Source of the DNA: Hyphomicrobiales bacterium
Lineage (GTDB): Bacteria > Pseudomonadota > Alphaproteobacteria > Rhizobiales > Beijerinckiaceae
Direction of reading: 5' to 3'
Assembly: GCA_900470095.1 (NCBI GenBank)
Contig: UBZM01000026.1
Span: forward strand, 1 to 64,000
DNA: 64,000 nt
In this document: one piece after another, positions 55,271 to 63,706 of the stretch
Numbering within the stretch: the stretch's first letter is position 1
Layout of the letters: every line of letters begins with the position of its first letter
Program-made: the position numbers and the translations under genes
The notes under the pieces: generated by a model
Seen by the model: only the letters and a program-made list of their open reading frames with translations
What the model was told of the DNA's origin: nothing
Databases searched by the model: none

Positions 55271-58150
55271 ATGAGCCTGATCAAGGAGATCGATTACGGG
55301 ACGCCGATCCGCGTGGCGGAGAAGCTGGTCACGCTGACGGTCGACGGGCAAAGCGTCTCGGTTCCCGCCGGGACCTCCGTCATGGCCGCGGCGATGAGCC
55401 TCGGCACCAAGATCCCGAAACTCTGCGCCACCGATACGCTCGAGCCCTTTGGCTCGTGCCGGCTCTGCCTCGTCGAGATCGAAGGCCGCCGCGGCACACC
55501 TGCCTCCTGCACCACACCGGCCGAGGACGGCATGGTGGTCAGGACGCAAAGCGAGCACCTCTCGACGCTGCGCAAGGGTGTGATGGAGCTCTACATCTCC
55601 GATCACCCGCTCGACTGCCTGACCTGCTCGGCCAATGGCGACTGCGAGTTGCAGGACATGGCCGGCGCTGTCGGCCTGCGCGAGGTGCGCTATGGCTATG
55701 AAGGCGAGAACCACGTCTTTGCGAAGCAGGACGGCGCGGCCAACGCGCTGTTCCTCGGCAAGGACACGTCGAACCCCTATTTCACCTATGATCCGTCGAA
55801 ATGCATCGTCTGCAACCGCTGCGTCCGCGCCTGCGAAGAGGTGCAGGGCACGTTTGCGCTGACGATCACCGGGCGCGGCTTCGAGTCACGTGTCGCGGCC
55901 GGCCCGACGGACTTCCTCGGCTCCGAATGCGTCTCCTGCGGCGCCTGCGTCCAGGCCTGCCCGACCGCGACCCTGATGGAGAACTCCGTCATCGCGATGG
56001 GCCAGCCGGAGCATTCCAAGGTCACGACCTGCGCCTATTGCGGCGTCGGCTGCTCGTTCAAGGCCGAGATGCAGGGCGACCGCGTGGTGCGGATGGTTCC
56101 CTACAAGGACGGCAAGGCGAACGAGGGACATTCCTGCGTCAAGGGTCGCTTCGCCTGGGGCTATGCGAACCACAAGGACCGCATCACCAGTCCGATGATC
56201 CGCGAGAAGATCACCGACCCCTGGCGCGAGGTGTCGTGGGACGAGGCGATCGGTTACGCCGCGTCCGAGTTCAAGCGGATCCAGGCCAGCTACGGCCGGG
56301 AATCGGTTGGTGCGATCACCTCGTCCCGCTGCACCAATGAAGAGGTCTTTCTCGTCCAGAAACTGGTGCGCGCCGCGTTCCGCAACAACAATGTCGATAC
56401 CTGCGCCCGCGTCTGCCACTCGCCGACCGGATACGGACTGAAGACCACGCTCGGCACCTCCGCCGGCACCCAGGACTTCAAGTCGGTGGCCAAGGCGGAT
56501 GTGATCATCATCATCGGCGCCAACCCGACCGACGGTCACCCCGTCTTCGCCTCACGGATGAAGAAGCGTCTGCGCGAGGGCGCCAAGCTGATCGTCGCCG
56601 ATCCGCGCAGGATCGACCTCGTGAAGTCGCCGCATATCAAGGCCGAGCATCACCTCCAGCTCAAACCCGGCACCAATGTCGCGCTGATGAATGCGATCGC
56701 CCATGTCGTGGTCACCGAAGGGCTGATCGACGAGGATTATGTCCGCGAGCGCTGCGACCTGACCGATTTCGAGATCTGGGCCCGCTTCATCGCCGAGGAG
56801 CGTAACTCGCCCGAGGCGAGCGAGGAGTTTACCGGCGTGCCGGCAGCCGAGGTCCGCGCCGCAGCTCGCCTTTTCGCCACCGGCGGCAATGGCGCGATCT
56901 ATTACGGGCTCGGTGTCACCGAGCACAGCCAGGGTTCGACAATGGTCATGGCCATGGCGAACCTCGCGATGGCGACAGGGAATATCGGCCGCGAGGGCGT
57001 CGGCATCAATCCGCTGCGCGGCCAGAACAACGTCCAGGGCTCCTGCGACATGGGGTCGTTCCCCCATGAGTTTTCCGGCTACCGCCACGTCTCGGACGAC
57101 GCGACCCGCCAGATCTTCGAGATGATGTGGGGCGTGCCGCTGGAGACCGAACCGGGCCTGCGCATTCCCAACATGCTCGACGAGGCGGTCGGCGGCACCT
57201 TCAAGGGGCTCTATGTCCAGGGCGAGGACATCGCGCAGTCCGACCCCAACACCCAGCACGTCACGGCTGGCCTCACAGCAATGGAATGCGTCGTCATCCA
57301 GGATCTCTTCCTGAACGAGACGGCGAAATACGCCCATGTCTTCCTGCCGGGTTCGTCCTTCCTGGAGAAGGACGGCACCTTCACCAATGCCGAACGCCGG
57401 ATCAACCGGGTCCGCCAGGTCATGGCGCCGCTCTCGGGCAAGTCGGAATGGCAGGTCACGATCGATCTCGCCAATGCGCTTGACTATGACATGGCCTATG
57501 CCCATCCCAGCGAAATCATGGACGAGATCGCGCGCCTGACGCCGAGCTTCGCCGGGGTGAGCTACGACAAGCTCGACAAGCAGGGCTCGGTGCAATGGCC
57601 CTGCAACGAGAAGGCCCCGAACGGCACGCCGTTGATGCATGTCGACCGCTTCGTGCGCGGTAAGGGCAAGTTCATGATCACGGAATTCGTGCCGACGCAG
57701 GAGCGCACCGGCCCACGCTTCCCGCTGATCCTGACGACGGGGCGCATTCTCTCGCAATACAATGTCGGCGCGCAAACGCGCCGGACCGAGAACACGGCCT
57801 GGCATGACGAGGATGTGCTCGAAATCCACCCGTTCGACGCGGAGAACCGCGGCATCCAGACGGGCGATCTGGTCTCGCTTGCCAGCCGCTCCGGCGATAT
57901 CGCATTGCGGGCCGAGGTCTCCGAGCGCATGCAACCGGGCGTGGTCTACACGACCTTCCACCATGCCTCGACCGGCGCCAATGTCATCACCACCGATTAT
58001 TCGGACTGGGCGACGAACTGCCCGGAATACAAGGTCACGGCCGTCGAGGTTCGGCGCACCAATTACTATTCGCAATGGCAGGAGCGGAACCGGGAAGAAG
58101 ACGTCTCGCTCAGGCTGATCGCTGGCAGGTTGCCGGATGCCGCCGAATAA
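55271..58150 (+). CDS. fdsA: NAD-dependent formate dehydrogenase, alpha (molybdenum) subunit
   Basis: A 959-residue catalytic subunit. An N-terminal NuoG-like region holds a 2Fe-2S cluster and several 4Fe-4S clusters (LEPFGSCRLCLVEIEG, CLTCSANGDCELQ, KCIVCNRCVRACEEVQG, ECVSCGACVQACPT, CAYCGVGCSFKAE). The molybdopterin domain follows, with the probable Mo-ligand cysteine C382 and adjacent H383 in TCARVCHSPTGYGLK. A cysteine, not selenocysteine, serves as ligand. It oxidises formate to carbon dioxide in the cytoplasm. The gene starts 10 bases after fdsB. Confidence 0.96.
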   Translation: MSLIKEIDYGTPIRVAEKLVTLTVDGQSVSVPAGTSVMAAAMSLGTKIPKLCATDTLEPFGSCRLCLVEIEGRRGTPASCTTPAEDGMVVRTQSEHLSTLRKGVMELYISDHPLDCLTCSANGDCELQDMAGAVGLREVRYGYEGENHVFAKQDGAANALFLGKDTSNPYFTYDPSKCIVCNRCVRACEEVQGTFALTITGRGFESRVAAGPTDFLGSECVSCGACVQACPTATLMENSVIAMGQPEHSKVTTCAYCGVGCSFKAEMQGDRVVRMVPYKDGKANEGHSCVKGRFAWGYANHKDRITSPMIREKITDPWREVSWDEAIGYAASEFKRIQASYGRESVGAITSSRCTNEEVFLVQKLVRAAFRNNNVDTCARVCHSPTGYGLKTTLGTSAGTQDFKSVAKADVIIIIGANPTDGHPVFASRMKKRLREGAKLIVADPRRIDLVKSPHIKAEHHLQLKPGTNVALMNAIAHVVVTEGLIDEDYVRERCDLTDFEIWARFIAEERNSPEASEEFTGVPAAEVRAAARLFATGGNGAIYYGLGVTEHSQGSTMVMAMANLAMATGNIGREGVGINPLRGQNNVQGSCDMGSFPHEFSGYRHVSDDATRQIFEMMWGVPLETEPGLRIPNMLDEAVGGTFKGLYVQGEDIAQSDPNTQHVTAGLTAMECVVIQDLFLNETAKYAHVFLPGSSFLEKDGTFTNAERRINRVRQVMAPLSGKSEWQVTIDLANALDYDMAYAHPSEIMDEIARLTPSFAGVSYDKLDKQGSVQWPCNEKAPNGTPLMHVDRFVRGKGKFMITEFVPTQERTGPRFPLILTTGRILSQYNVGAQTRRTENTAWHDEDVLEIHPFDAENRGIQTGDLVSLASRSGDIALRAEVSERMQPGVVYTTFHHASTGANVITTDYSDWATNCPEYKVTAVEVRRTNYYSQWQERNREEDVSLRLIAGRLPDAAE

Positions 58151-58979
58151 TTCACCCGCCCAGACCCCGGCCTCCTGCGCCGTCCAGGTCGAACCGCTGC
58201 GGTTCGATGCCGGCCCGCAGCCATTCGCGATCGCCGAGGTCCCGGTCGAGACGCCGGTGAACCTCGTCTATGGCACCCTGCCCTATGCGGTGATGATGGC
58301 GAGCCCGGCCGACCTGGAGGATTTCGTCGTCGGCTTCAGCCTGACCGAGGGCATCATCACCGGGGTCGAGGAGATCCGCACGATCCAGGTCACGCCACGG
58401 GACGACGGCATCGTGGTCTCGGTCGATCTGGCGCCCGGCCGTTTCCGTGAGCATCTGGCCCGGCGTCGCAATCTCTCGGGCCGCACCTCCTGCGGCTTGT
58501 GCGGCGTCGAAACCCTTGCTGACCTGCCTGTCGCGGAACTGCTATCGCGCAGCAGGTCCCCGGTCACGGCCGGTGCCATCCGGGCTTCGCTCGCCGCCCT
58601 CGAGAGCCACCAACCCCTGCACCGCCTGACGCGCGCCGTCCATGGCGCCGCCTGGTGCGACAGCCGTGGTGCGATCCTGGCTGCGCGCGAGGATGTCGGC
58701 CGTCACAACGCGCTGGACAAGCTGATCGGCGCCCGGCTTCGCGCCGGCCATGGCGCCGATGACGGCTTCATCCTGGTCACCAGCCGTGCCTCCTTCGAAA
58801 TGGTCGAGAAGGCCGCGATCTTCGGAGCCGGGACGCTGGTTTCGGTTTCGGCCCCGACATCCCTGGCGATCGAGCGGGCAAAGCACCTTGGTCTCACCCT
58901 GGTCAGCATCGCCCGCAGCGACGCGGCCATGCTGTTCGCTGGCACGCTCGCGCATGAGCCGGAGGCCCACACGTCATGA
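58137..58979 (+). CDS. fdhD: Formate dehydrogenase sulfurtransferase FdhD (FdsC)
   Basis: A 280-residue protein that inserts the sulfido ligand into the molybdenum cofactor of FdsA, drawing sulfur from a cysteine desulfurase. The CxxC pair that carries the persulfide is in RTSCGLCGVETL; AREDVGRHNALDKLIG and LVTSRASFEMVEKAA are conserved. It overlaps the end of fdsA by 14 bases and the start of fdsD by four. In the fdsGBACD nomenclature this is fdsC. Confidence 0.94.
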   Translation: MPPNNSPAQTPASCAVQVEPLRFDAGPQPFAIAEVPVETPVNLVYGTLPYAVMMASPADLEDFVVGFSLTEGIITGVEEIRTIQVTPRDDGIVVSVDLAPGRFREHLARRRNLSGRTSCGLCGVETLADLPVAELLSRSRSPVTAGAIRASLAALESHQPLHRLTRAVHGAAWCDSRGAILAAREDVGRHNALDKLIGARLRAGHGADDGFILVTSRASFEMVEKAAIFGAGTLVSVSAPTSLAIERAKHLGLTLVSIARSDAAMLFAGTLAHEPEAHTS

Positions 58980-59251
58980 GCACGACCAGCAACACGCCCG
59001 CCTCGCATGCCGAAGCGGTGCGGGCCGGCAAAGGCGCCAAGCTCGCGCATATGGGCGGCCAGATCGCCGAGTTCTTCCAATCCTACCCGGACGATCAGGC
59101 GGTGCCCGCGATCGCCGACCATATCAACCAGTTCTGGAGCCGGCGCATGCGCGACGACTTCATCGCAGCCTTCGCTGCAAACCCGTCCGGATTGCCACCA
59201 CTGCTGCGCAAGGCGCTGCCCAGGATCAAGGGCGCACCCGCCGGACGCTGA
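58976..59251 (+). CDS. fdsD: NAD-dependent formate dehydrogenase, delta subunit
   Basis: A 91-residue small subunit (QIAEFFQSYPDDQAVPAIAD, NQFWSRRMRDDFIAAF) conserved in bacterial FdsGBACD operons; it is needed for complex stability or maturation. It is coupled by a four-base overlap to fdhD and is the last fds gene. Confidence 0.92.
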   Translation: MSTTSNTPASHAEAVRAGKGAKLAHMGGQIAEFFQSYPDDQAVPAIADHINQFWSRRMRDDFIAAFAANPSGLPPLLRKALPRIKGAPAGR

Positions 59252-59353
59252 CATCTCTGCTGTTCAAGGAATGCCACCGGCCCTTCGCGGGAGAAGGCCG
59301 GTGTCGGGAGAAGCCGGCGCGAAACCGGCCAGGACACCAAACGCTCGGGGAGA

Positions 59354-61021
59354 ATGACTGGGATGAGCATCGCACAAGATTTGGGGCAGGTTGCGCCGTC
59401 CCCCGGCTTACTGGACCGGGAACGGATCATTGCGACTGCGGGGTTCAATCGCTGGCTGGTGCCGCCTGCGGCGCTCTGCATCCACCTCTGCATCGGCATG
59501 GCCTATGGTTTCAGCGTGTTCTGGCTGCCACTCAGTCAGGCGATCGGCATCACCAAGCCCGTCGCCTGCGCGGCGGATGTCGGGCTGATCGGCTCGCTGT
59601 TCACGACGAGCTGCGACTGGAAGGTCGCCGATCTCGGCTGGATGTACACGCTGTTCTTCGTGCTGCTCGGCTCTTCGGCTGCCATCTGGGGCGGCTGGCT
59701 CGAACGCTCGGGCCCGCGCAAGGCGGCCTTTGTCTCGGCGCTGTGCTGGTGTGGCGGACTGCTGATCTCGGCCTTTGGCGTCTACACCCACCAGCTCTGG
59801 CTGATGTGGCTGGGCTCGGGCGTGATCGGCGGCATCGGACTTGGCCTCGGCTACATCTCTCCGGTCTCGACGCTGGTGAAATGGTTCCCGGACCGGCGCG
59901 GCATGGCGACCGGCATGGCGATCATGGGATTCGGCGGCGGCGCGATGATCGGCTCGCCGCTGGCAGACATCCTGATGAACTATTTCAAGACGCCGACCTC
60001 CGTCGGTGTCTGGCAAACCTTCGTCGTGATGGCCGTGATCTACTTCGCCTTCATGATGGCCGGTGCCTTCGGCTACCGCATTCCGCCCGCCGGCTGGCGC
60101 CCGGAAGGCTGGACACCGCCGGCCACGCAGAACGCCATGATCACGTCCGGCCATGTCCATCTCAAGGACGCACACAAGACGCGGCAGTTCTGGCTGATCT
60201 GGGCGGTGCTCTGCCTCAACGTCTCTGCCGGCATCGGCGTGCTCGGCATGGCATCGCCGATGCTGCAGGAGATCTTCGCGGGATCGCTGATCGGCAAGCC
60301 CGAGATCGGCTTTGCCGCGCTCGATGCCGAGCAGAAGAAGCAGATCGCGACGATCGCCGCGGCCTTTGTCGGCCTGCTCTCGCTGTTCAACATCGTCGGC
60401 CGCTTCTTCTGGGCCTCGCTGTCGGATAAGCTCGGGCGCAAGCTGACCTATGCCACCTTCTTCGGCCTCGGCATGCTGCTCTACGGACTCTCGCCCTGGG
60501 CGGCGCATGCCGGCTCGCTGGCGCTGTTCGTCGCCTTCTTCTGCATCATCCTGTCGATGTATGGCGGCGGCTTCGCGACCGTTCCGGCTTATCTCGCCGA
60601 CATGTTCGGAACCCAGTTCGTCGGCGCGATCCACGGGCGCCTCCTGACGGCCTGGTCCACCGCCGGCATCGTCGGCCCAGTGGTGGTGAACTACATCCGC
60701 GAGGCGCAGATCAATGCGGGCGTGCCCCGTGCGCAGGTCTATGACCGGACGATGTATATCCTGGCCGGCATGCTGGTGCTGGGCTTCATCGCCAATCTGC
60801 TGGTCCGCCCCGTCGCGACGAAGTGGTTCATGAAGGACGCCGAAGTGGCTGCCCTCCAGGCCAAGTCGGCCAATGCCAGCGCCAGCCTGCAATACGGCTC
60901 CTTCGGCATCGGCAAGGGTGGACTCGATGGCACCGCGCTGCTCGCCTGGGCCGTCGTCGGCATCCCGATTGCCTGGGGTGTCTGGATCACCCTGTCCAAG
61001 TCGCTGGCGCTGTTCCGGTAG
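59354..61021 (+). CDS. OFA-family MFS transporter (oxalate/formate antiporter-like)
   Basis: A 555-residue (552 if the ATG at 59363 is used) membrane protein with about twelve helices and a long central loop (about 240-320). Evidence for the OFA family: GMAYGFSVFWLPLSQ, LGYISPVSTLVKWFPDRRGMATG, MYGGGFATVPAYLADMFG, and a terminal hydrophobic segment. It lies 102 bases downstream of fdsD, on the same transcript side of the terminator at 61046. Import of formate or exchange with oxalate would feed the formate dehydrogenase; OFA members also carry other monocarboxylates. Confidence 0.88.
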   Translation: MTGMSIAQDLGQVAPSPGLLDRERIIATAGFNRWLVPPAALCIHLCIGMAYGFSVFWLPLSQAIGITKPVACAADVGLIGSLFTTSCDWKVADLGWMYTLFFVLLGSSAAIWGGWLERSGPRKAAFVSALCWCGGLLISAFGVYTHQLWLMWLGSGVIGGIGLGLGYISPVSTLVKWFPDRRGMATGMAIMGFGGGAMIGSPLADILMNYFKTPTSVGVWQTFVVMAVIYFAFMMAGAFGYRIPPAGWRPEGWTPPATQNAMITSGHVHLKDAHKTRQFWLIWAVLCLNVSAGIGVLGMASPMLQEIFAGSLIGKPEIGFAALDAEQKKQIATIAAAFVGLLSLFNIVGRFFWASLSDKLGRKLTYATFFGLGMLLYGLSPWAAHAGSLALFVAFFCIILSMYGGGFATVPAYLADMFGTQFVGAIHGRLLTAWSTAGIVGPVVVNYIREAQINAGVPRAQVYDRTMYILAGMLVLGFIANLLVRPVATKWFMKDAEVAALQAKSANASASLQYGSFGIGKGGLDGTALLAWAVVGIPIAWGVWITLSKSLALFR

Positions 61022-61045
61022 CCGACAGTATTCGGACATGATTGT

Positions 61046-61073
61046 CGAGGCCCGCGGCATGCCGCGGGCCTCG
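61046..61073 (+). terminator. Strong terminator hairpin of the fds/OFA operon
   Basis: A perfect 28-base palindrome: CGAGGCCCGCGGC (61046-61058), AT centre, GCCGCGGGCCTCG (61061-61073). It begins 24 bases after the stop codon and is followed by ATCCGTTT. The hairpin is highly GC-rich and stable. Confidence 0.8.
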
Positions 61074-61249
61074 ATCCGTTTGGGGAATGCTGGCCAAGGA
61101 GACAGTTGTCCGCCCTTCCCGCGATTCAGACGTAAGTACAATGTCCTGTCTAATTTTCTTCGATTGGCCTGTGAGAGAGCGGTCGCTCATGAACCTCCCG
61201 TCCCAGGGGCGGCCTGGGAGAGCTGCATGGACAACGGTACGCCCGATCG

Positions 61250-61271
61250 GTTATATTCCAGAGGATATAAC
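61250..61271. promoter_or_regulatory. AT-rich inverted repeat upstream of ArsR gene
   Basis: GTTATAT (61250-61256) and ATATAAC (61265-61271) are inverted with eight bases between, 32 bases before the start codon. This is the usual form and location of an ArsR-family autoregulatory operator. Confidence 0.6.
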
Positions 61272-61303
61272 GAAGTTCCCAGATCCCGCGACCATTGGGT
61301 GCC

Positions 61304-61648
61304 ATGCCGGAAGACAGAGCGACCTCCCACCTGGAACGAGCCGCGACGCTGGAGGCCAGAGCCTTGCAGGCCAGCGAGCTGTTCAAGGTCCTGGCTCACA
61401 AGAACCGACTGCAGTTGCTCTATCTGCTTGCCGAGCAGGAACGCTCGGTCGCCGAACTCGAAACCGCCTTGTCCCTGAGCCAGGCCATGGTGTCCCAGCA
61501 GCTGACCCGCCTGCGGCTCCAGAGAATCGTGTCGACCCGCCGCGTCGGCCGGCGGATCTTCTATCGCCTGAACGACCGAGGCGTCGGCGCCGTGATCGCA
61601 GCCACCCTCGACGCAACGGCTGCGCACTGGACGAAAGCTCACGCCTGA
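61304..61648 (+). CDS. ArsR-family winged-helix regulator
   Basis: A 114-residue repressor. The winged helix reads FKVLAHKNRLQLLYLLAEQE, SVAELETALSLSQAMVSQQLT and RLQRIVSTRRVGRRIFYRLN. It has no cysteine at all, so neither the classic arsenic CVC metal box nor a thiol (BigR/SqrR-type) switch can operate; a different signal is likely. The ATG at 61304 is preferred to an in-frame TTG at 61295. No target operon other than itself lies on the same strand. Confidence 0.85.
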   Translation: MPEDRATSHLERAATLEARALQASELFKVLAHKNRLQLLYLLAEQERSVAELETALSLSQAMVSQQLTRLRLQRIVSTRRVGRRIFYRLNDRGVGAVIAATLDATAAHWTKAHA

Positions 61649-61680
61649 TCGAGGCGCGCGCAAAGGCCGGTCTAGTCATG

Positions 61681-62226
61681 CTAGTCGCCGGACAGGGGCC
61701 GTTCCGCCATTTCCGTTGCGACCGGCCCGTCGATCGGCGTGTCGTAGGTCATCAGGATATAGCCAAGCACTGTGTAGAAGCCGACGGTCGCGATCAGGTC
61801 GAAGACCGCCTTGCGCCCGAATGCCTCCGCAAGCTCGGCCTCTAGCTCGGCCGGCAGGCGCCGTTGATCGAAGAGCGCGTCGACGGCACGCGCGACCAGC
61901 CCGTCCTCACCCTCCGGCATTCCGCGCATCGCGGCGATACGCGCATCGCTCATCCCCAGCACCCGGGACCGGCTGACATGGTGGGCCCATTCATAGGGCG
62001 AGCCCATCCGGTGCGCGGCGCGCAGGATCACCAGCTCCGAACGCACAGCGCCGAGCGCGCTGTCCTTCACCACATGCTGGCGCAGCGCCGCCCAGGCCTT
62101 CAGCAGCTCGGGGTGATGCGCCATCGTCCGGTAGACATTGAGCGCGCCGGCGAACCCGGTTCGCATCTCGGCAATCTGGTCGGGCCAGTCGGCATCCGCA
62201 ATCGGTGGGCAGGGAGAGGTCGTCAT
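61681..62226 (-). CDS. Carboxymuconolactone decarboxylase/AhpD-family protein
   Basis: A 181-residue all-helical protein of the CMD family. The signature region SELVILRAAHRMGSPYEWAHHVSRSRVLG carries Y-E-W-x-H-H. The AhpD redox pair CxxC is absent, so it is not a peroxidase partner but nearer the decarboxylase-like group. The ATG at 62226 starts after a short linker. It converges on the ArsR gene, and a copy of the dispersed repeat lies in its upstream region. Confidence 0.85.
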   Translation of the reverse strand: MTTSPCPPIADADWPDQIAEMRTGFAGALNVYRTMAHHPELLKAWAALRQHVVKDSALGAVRSELVILRAAHRMGSPYEWAHHVSRSRVLGMSDARIAAMRGMPEGEDGLVARAVDALFDQRRLPAELEAELAEAFGRKAVFDLIATVGFYTVLGYILMTYDTPIDGPVATEMAERPLSGD

Positions 62227-62268
62227 CGTCAATCTCGTTGAAGGCAGCGCCGGAGGATGCCGGTTCTC

Positions 62269-62370
62269 AAAGCATCGGCCCGAAACGTGAATTGCGGTAT
62301 TCGGGACAGCCGATGCAAACACAGAGAGCTTAGATCATCGGAACGGATACGGGATCAGGTCCGATGATCA
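62269..62370 (-). repeat. Dispersed palindromic repeat, copy near CMD gene
   Basis: AAAGCATCGGCCCGAAACG ... AGCCGATGCAAACACAGAG, followed by a hairpin with arms GATCATCGGA (62333-62342) and TCCGATGATC (62360-62369). It has the same orientation and module order as the copy at 27657-27756, with about 25 differences or fewer over 100 bases by eye. Confidence 0.8.
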
Positions 62371-62545
62371 AGGCGCGAGATATTTTGCGTAGAGGACGGG
62401 AGCACGATCGGCCAGATGCCCACGACGCATCTGAACCTCCATGCCCCTCTTCCAAGCGAACACCTGTTCCGCTTCGGCAGTCTGGCGAATTCATGCCGCA
62501 CGCCCCTGGGACAGGGGCGCACTGACGTTACGTACGCATGTCTTG

Positions 62546-62566
62546 AAAGCACAAAGGAAGTGCTTT
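62546..62566. promoter_or_regulatory. Inverted repeat ahead of the PspA-type gene
   Basis: AAAGCAC (62546-62552) and GTGCTTT (62560-62566) are inverted with a seven-base spacer, 13 bases before the first ATG of the gene. It could be an operator or leader hairpin. Confidence 0.45.
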
Positions 62567-62578
62567 ATATCCCCCGGC

Positions 62579-63706
62579 ATGGCTTCGCGCTATCAGTCGA
62601 CCATGAGCTACATCCTGGCCCCCTCGCCGGATGACATGCGCGCGATCCGCGCGACGCTCGCCGATTATGCCGAGATGATGCGCATCCTCGACGCGATCGA
62701 GCGTGATCGCGGCGCCAGCGCAAATCTCGTTGCCCTGCATGAGCAGGCCTATGCCACCATCCGCGAACAGACCCGGTTGCCGGCGCGGCTGGTGACGCTC
62801 GGCCTGCGCGATCACGCCGGGCGGACGAGCGGAGCCATCATCGCAGACCTGCCGCTGGATGGGCGGCTCTATGCCATCAAGACCCCCACGCATCTGAGCC
62901 TCTCCACCATCGAGGGGCGCAGGCTCATTCCCTATTCCGTTGCCGGCTACGTACCGGGTTGGTCGGATCACGCCGAAGCACGGCTGGTCCTGAGGGATGA
63001 CGAAACGCTCATCCTGGTCGGCATCGCCGCTGTCATCACACCGAAGGAGACCGTCATGGCCACCGAAGGAATTCTATCGCGCATCGGGCGTATCATTGCG
63101 GGCGCCGCCCACGGCACCGTCGACGCGCTTGAAGGCGCCAACGCCATCGTCACCGTCGAGCAGTCGATCAGGGAGATCGACGCCGTCGCGGAGGATGCAC
63201 GGGCGGGCGCCGGCAAGGCGCGCGCCGAAGAGCACCGCCTCAAGGCCAAGATCGCCGAGATCAACGAGGAGATCGAGGATCTCGCCGGCAAGATCGAAGT
63301 CGGCCTGGCCAGCGGGCGCGAGGATCTGGTCACGCCCGTGATCGGCCTGCAGATCGACCTGGAGGCGCAGCGTTCGGCGCTGGAGACGGCGCTGGCCGAG
63401 GCTGCCGGCAAGATCGACGACGCAGGCAAGGCGCTCCAGGCGGTCAATTCCGCCAGACAGGATGCGGTTGCCCGGCTCGCCGCCCTGAAGAAGAGCAAGG
63501 GGGCGCAGGATGCGAGCCAGGACGTCAGTGCCTCGGTCCGCAACGACAACCGGCTGGCGCAATCGCTGAACGCGATCGAACGCGTCACCGGTGTCTCGGG
63601 GCGGCCAATGACGGGCGCCTCCGAAGTCGAGGAACTCGCCCGCCTGCAGCGTGAGAAGGCAATCCAGGAGCGACTGGCCCGCTACAAGGGCCAGAGCGGT
63701 TCATGA
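62579..63706 (+). CDS. PspA/IM30-family protein with extra N-terminal domain
   Basis: A 375-residue protein if the ATG at 62579 is used. Residues from about 160 onward are PspA/IM30-like, close to the YjfJ type: GILSRIGRIIAGAAHGTVDA, VTVEQSIREIDAVAEDARAG, a long coiled coil (AEINEEIEDLAGKIEVGLAS), then an EAQR-ALETAL-rich helix. The first ~155 residues (YILAPSPDDMRAIRATLADY, RLVTLGLRDHAGRTSGAIIA) are an unknown alpha/beta domain. A strong internal ribosome site (AAGGAG, six bases before ATG 63056) opens exactly at the PspA part, so a short PspA could be made separately from the same frame. The stop overlaps the next gene start (ATGA). Confidence 0.85.
   Translation: MASRYQSTMSYILAPSPDDMRAIRATLADYAEMMRILDAIERDRGASANLVALHEQAYATIREQTRLPARLVTLGLRDHAGRTSGAIIADLPLDGRLYAIKTPTHLSLSTIEGRRLIPYSVAGYVPGWSDHAEARLVLRDDETLILVGIAAVITPKETVMATEGILSRIGRIIAGAAHGTVDALEGANAIVTVEQSIREIDAVAEDARAGAGKARAEEHRLKAKIAEINEEIEDLAGKIEVGLASGREDLVTPVIGLQIDLEAQRSALETALAEAAGKIDDAGKALQAVNSARQDAVARLAALKKSKGAQDASQDVSASVRNDNRLAQSLNAIERVTGVSGRPMTGASEVEELARLQREKAIQERLARYKGQSGS

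Larger units (their letters stand above)
62227..62578. other. Intergenic region upstream of CMD gene and PspA gene
   Basis: About 352 bases: the dispersed repeat copy at 62269-62370, then roughly 200 bases of promoter DNA for the PspA-type gene with an AAAGCAC/GTGCTTT inverted repeat at 62546-62566. No gene is seen. Confidence 0.5.

Noticed and set aside
53566-55284. 572-codon minus-strand frame opposite fdsB
   Set aside because: The plus-strand product is an unmistakable FdsB with all cluster and nucleotide motifs; the antisense frame has none.
59408-61141. 577-codon minus-strand frame opposite the OFA transporter
   Set aside because: The plus strand encodes a clear twelve-helix carrier; the antisense product is highly charged and lacks structure.
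61250-61648. Arsenic resistance operon
   Set aside because: Only a single ArsR-fold gene is present, without metal-binding cysteines and without arsB, arsC or acr3 genes.
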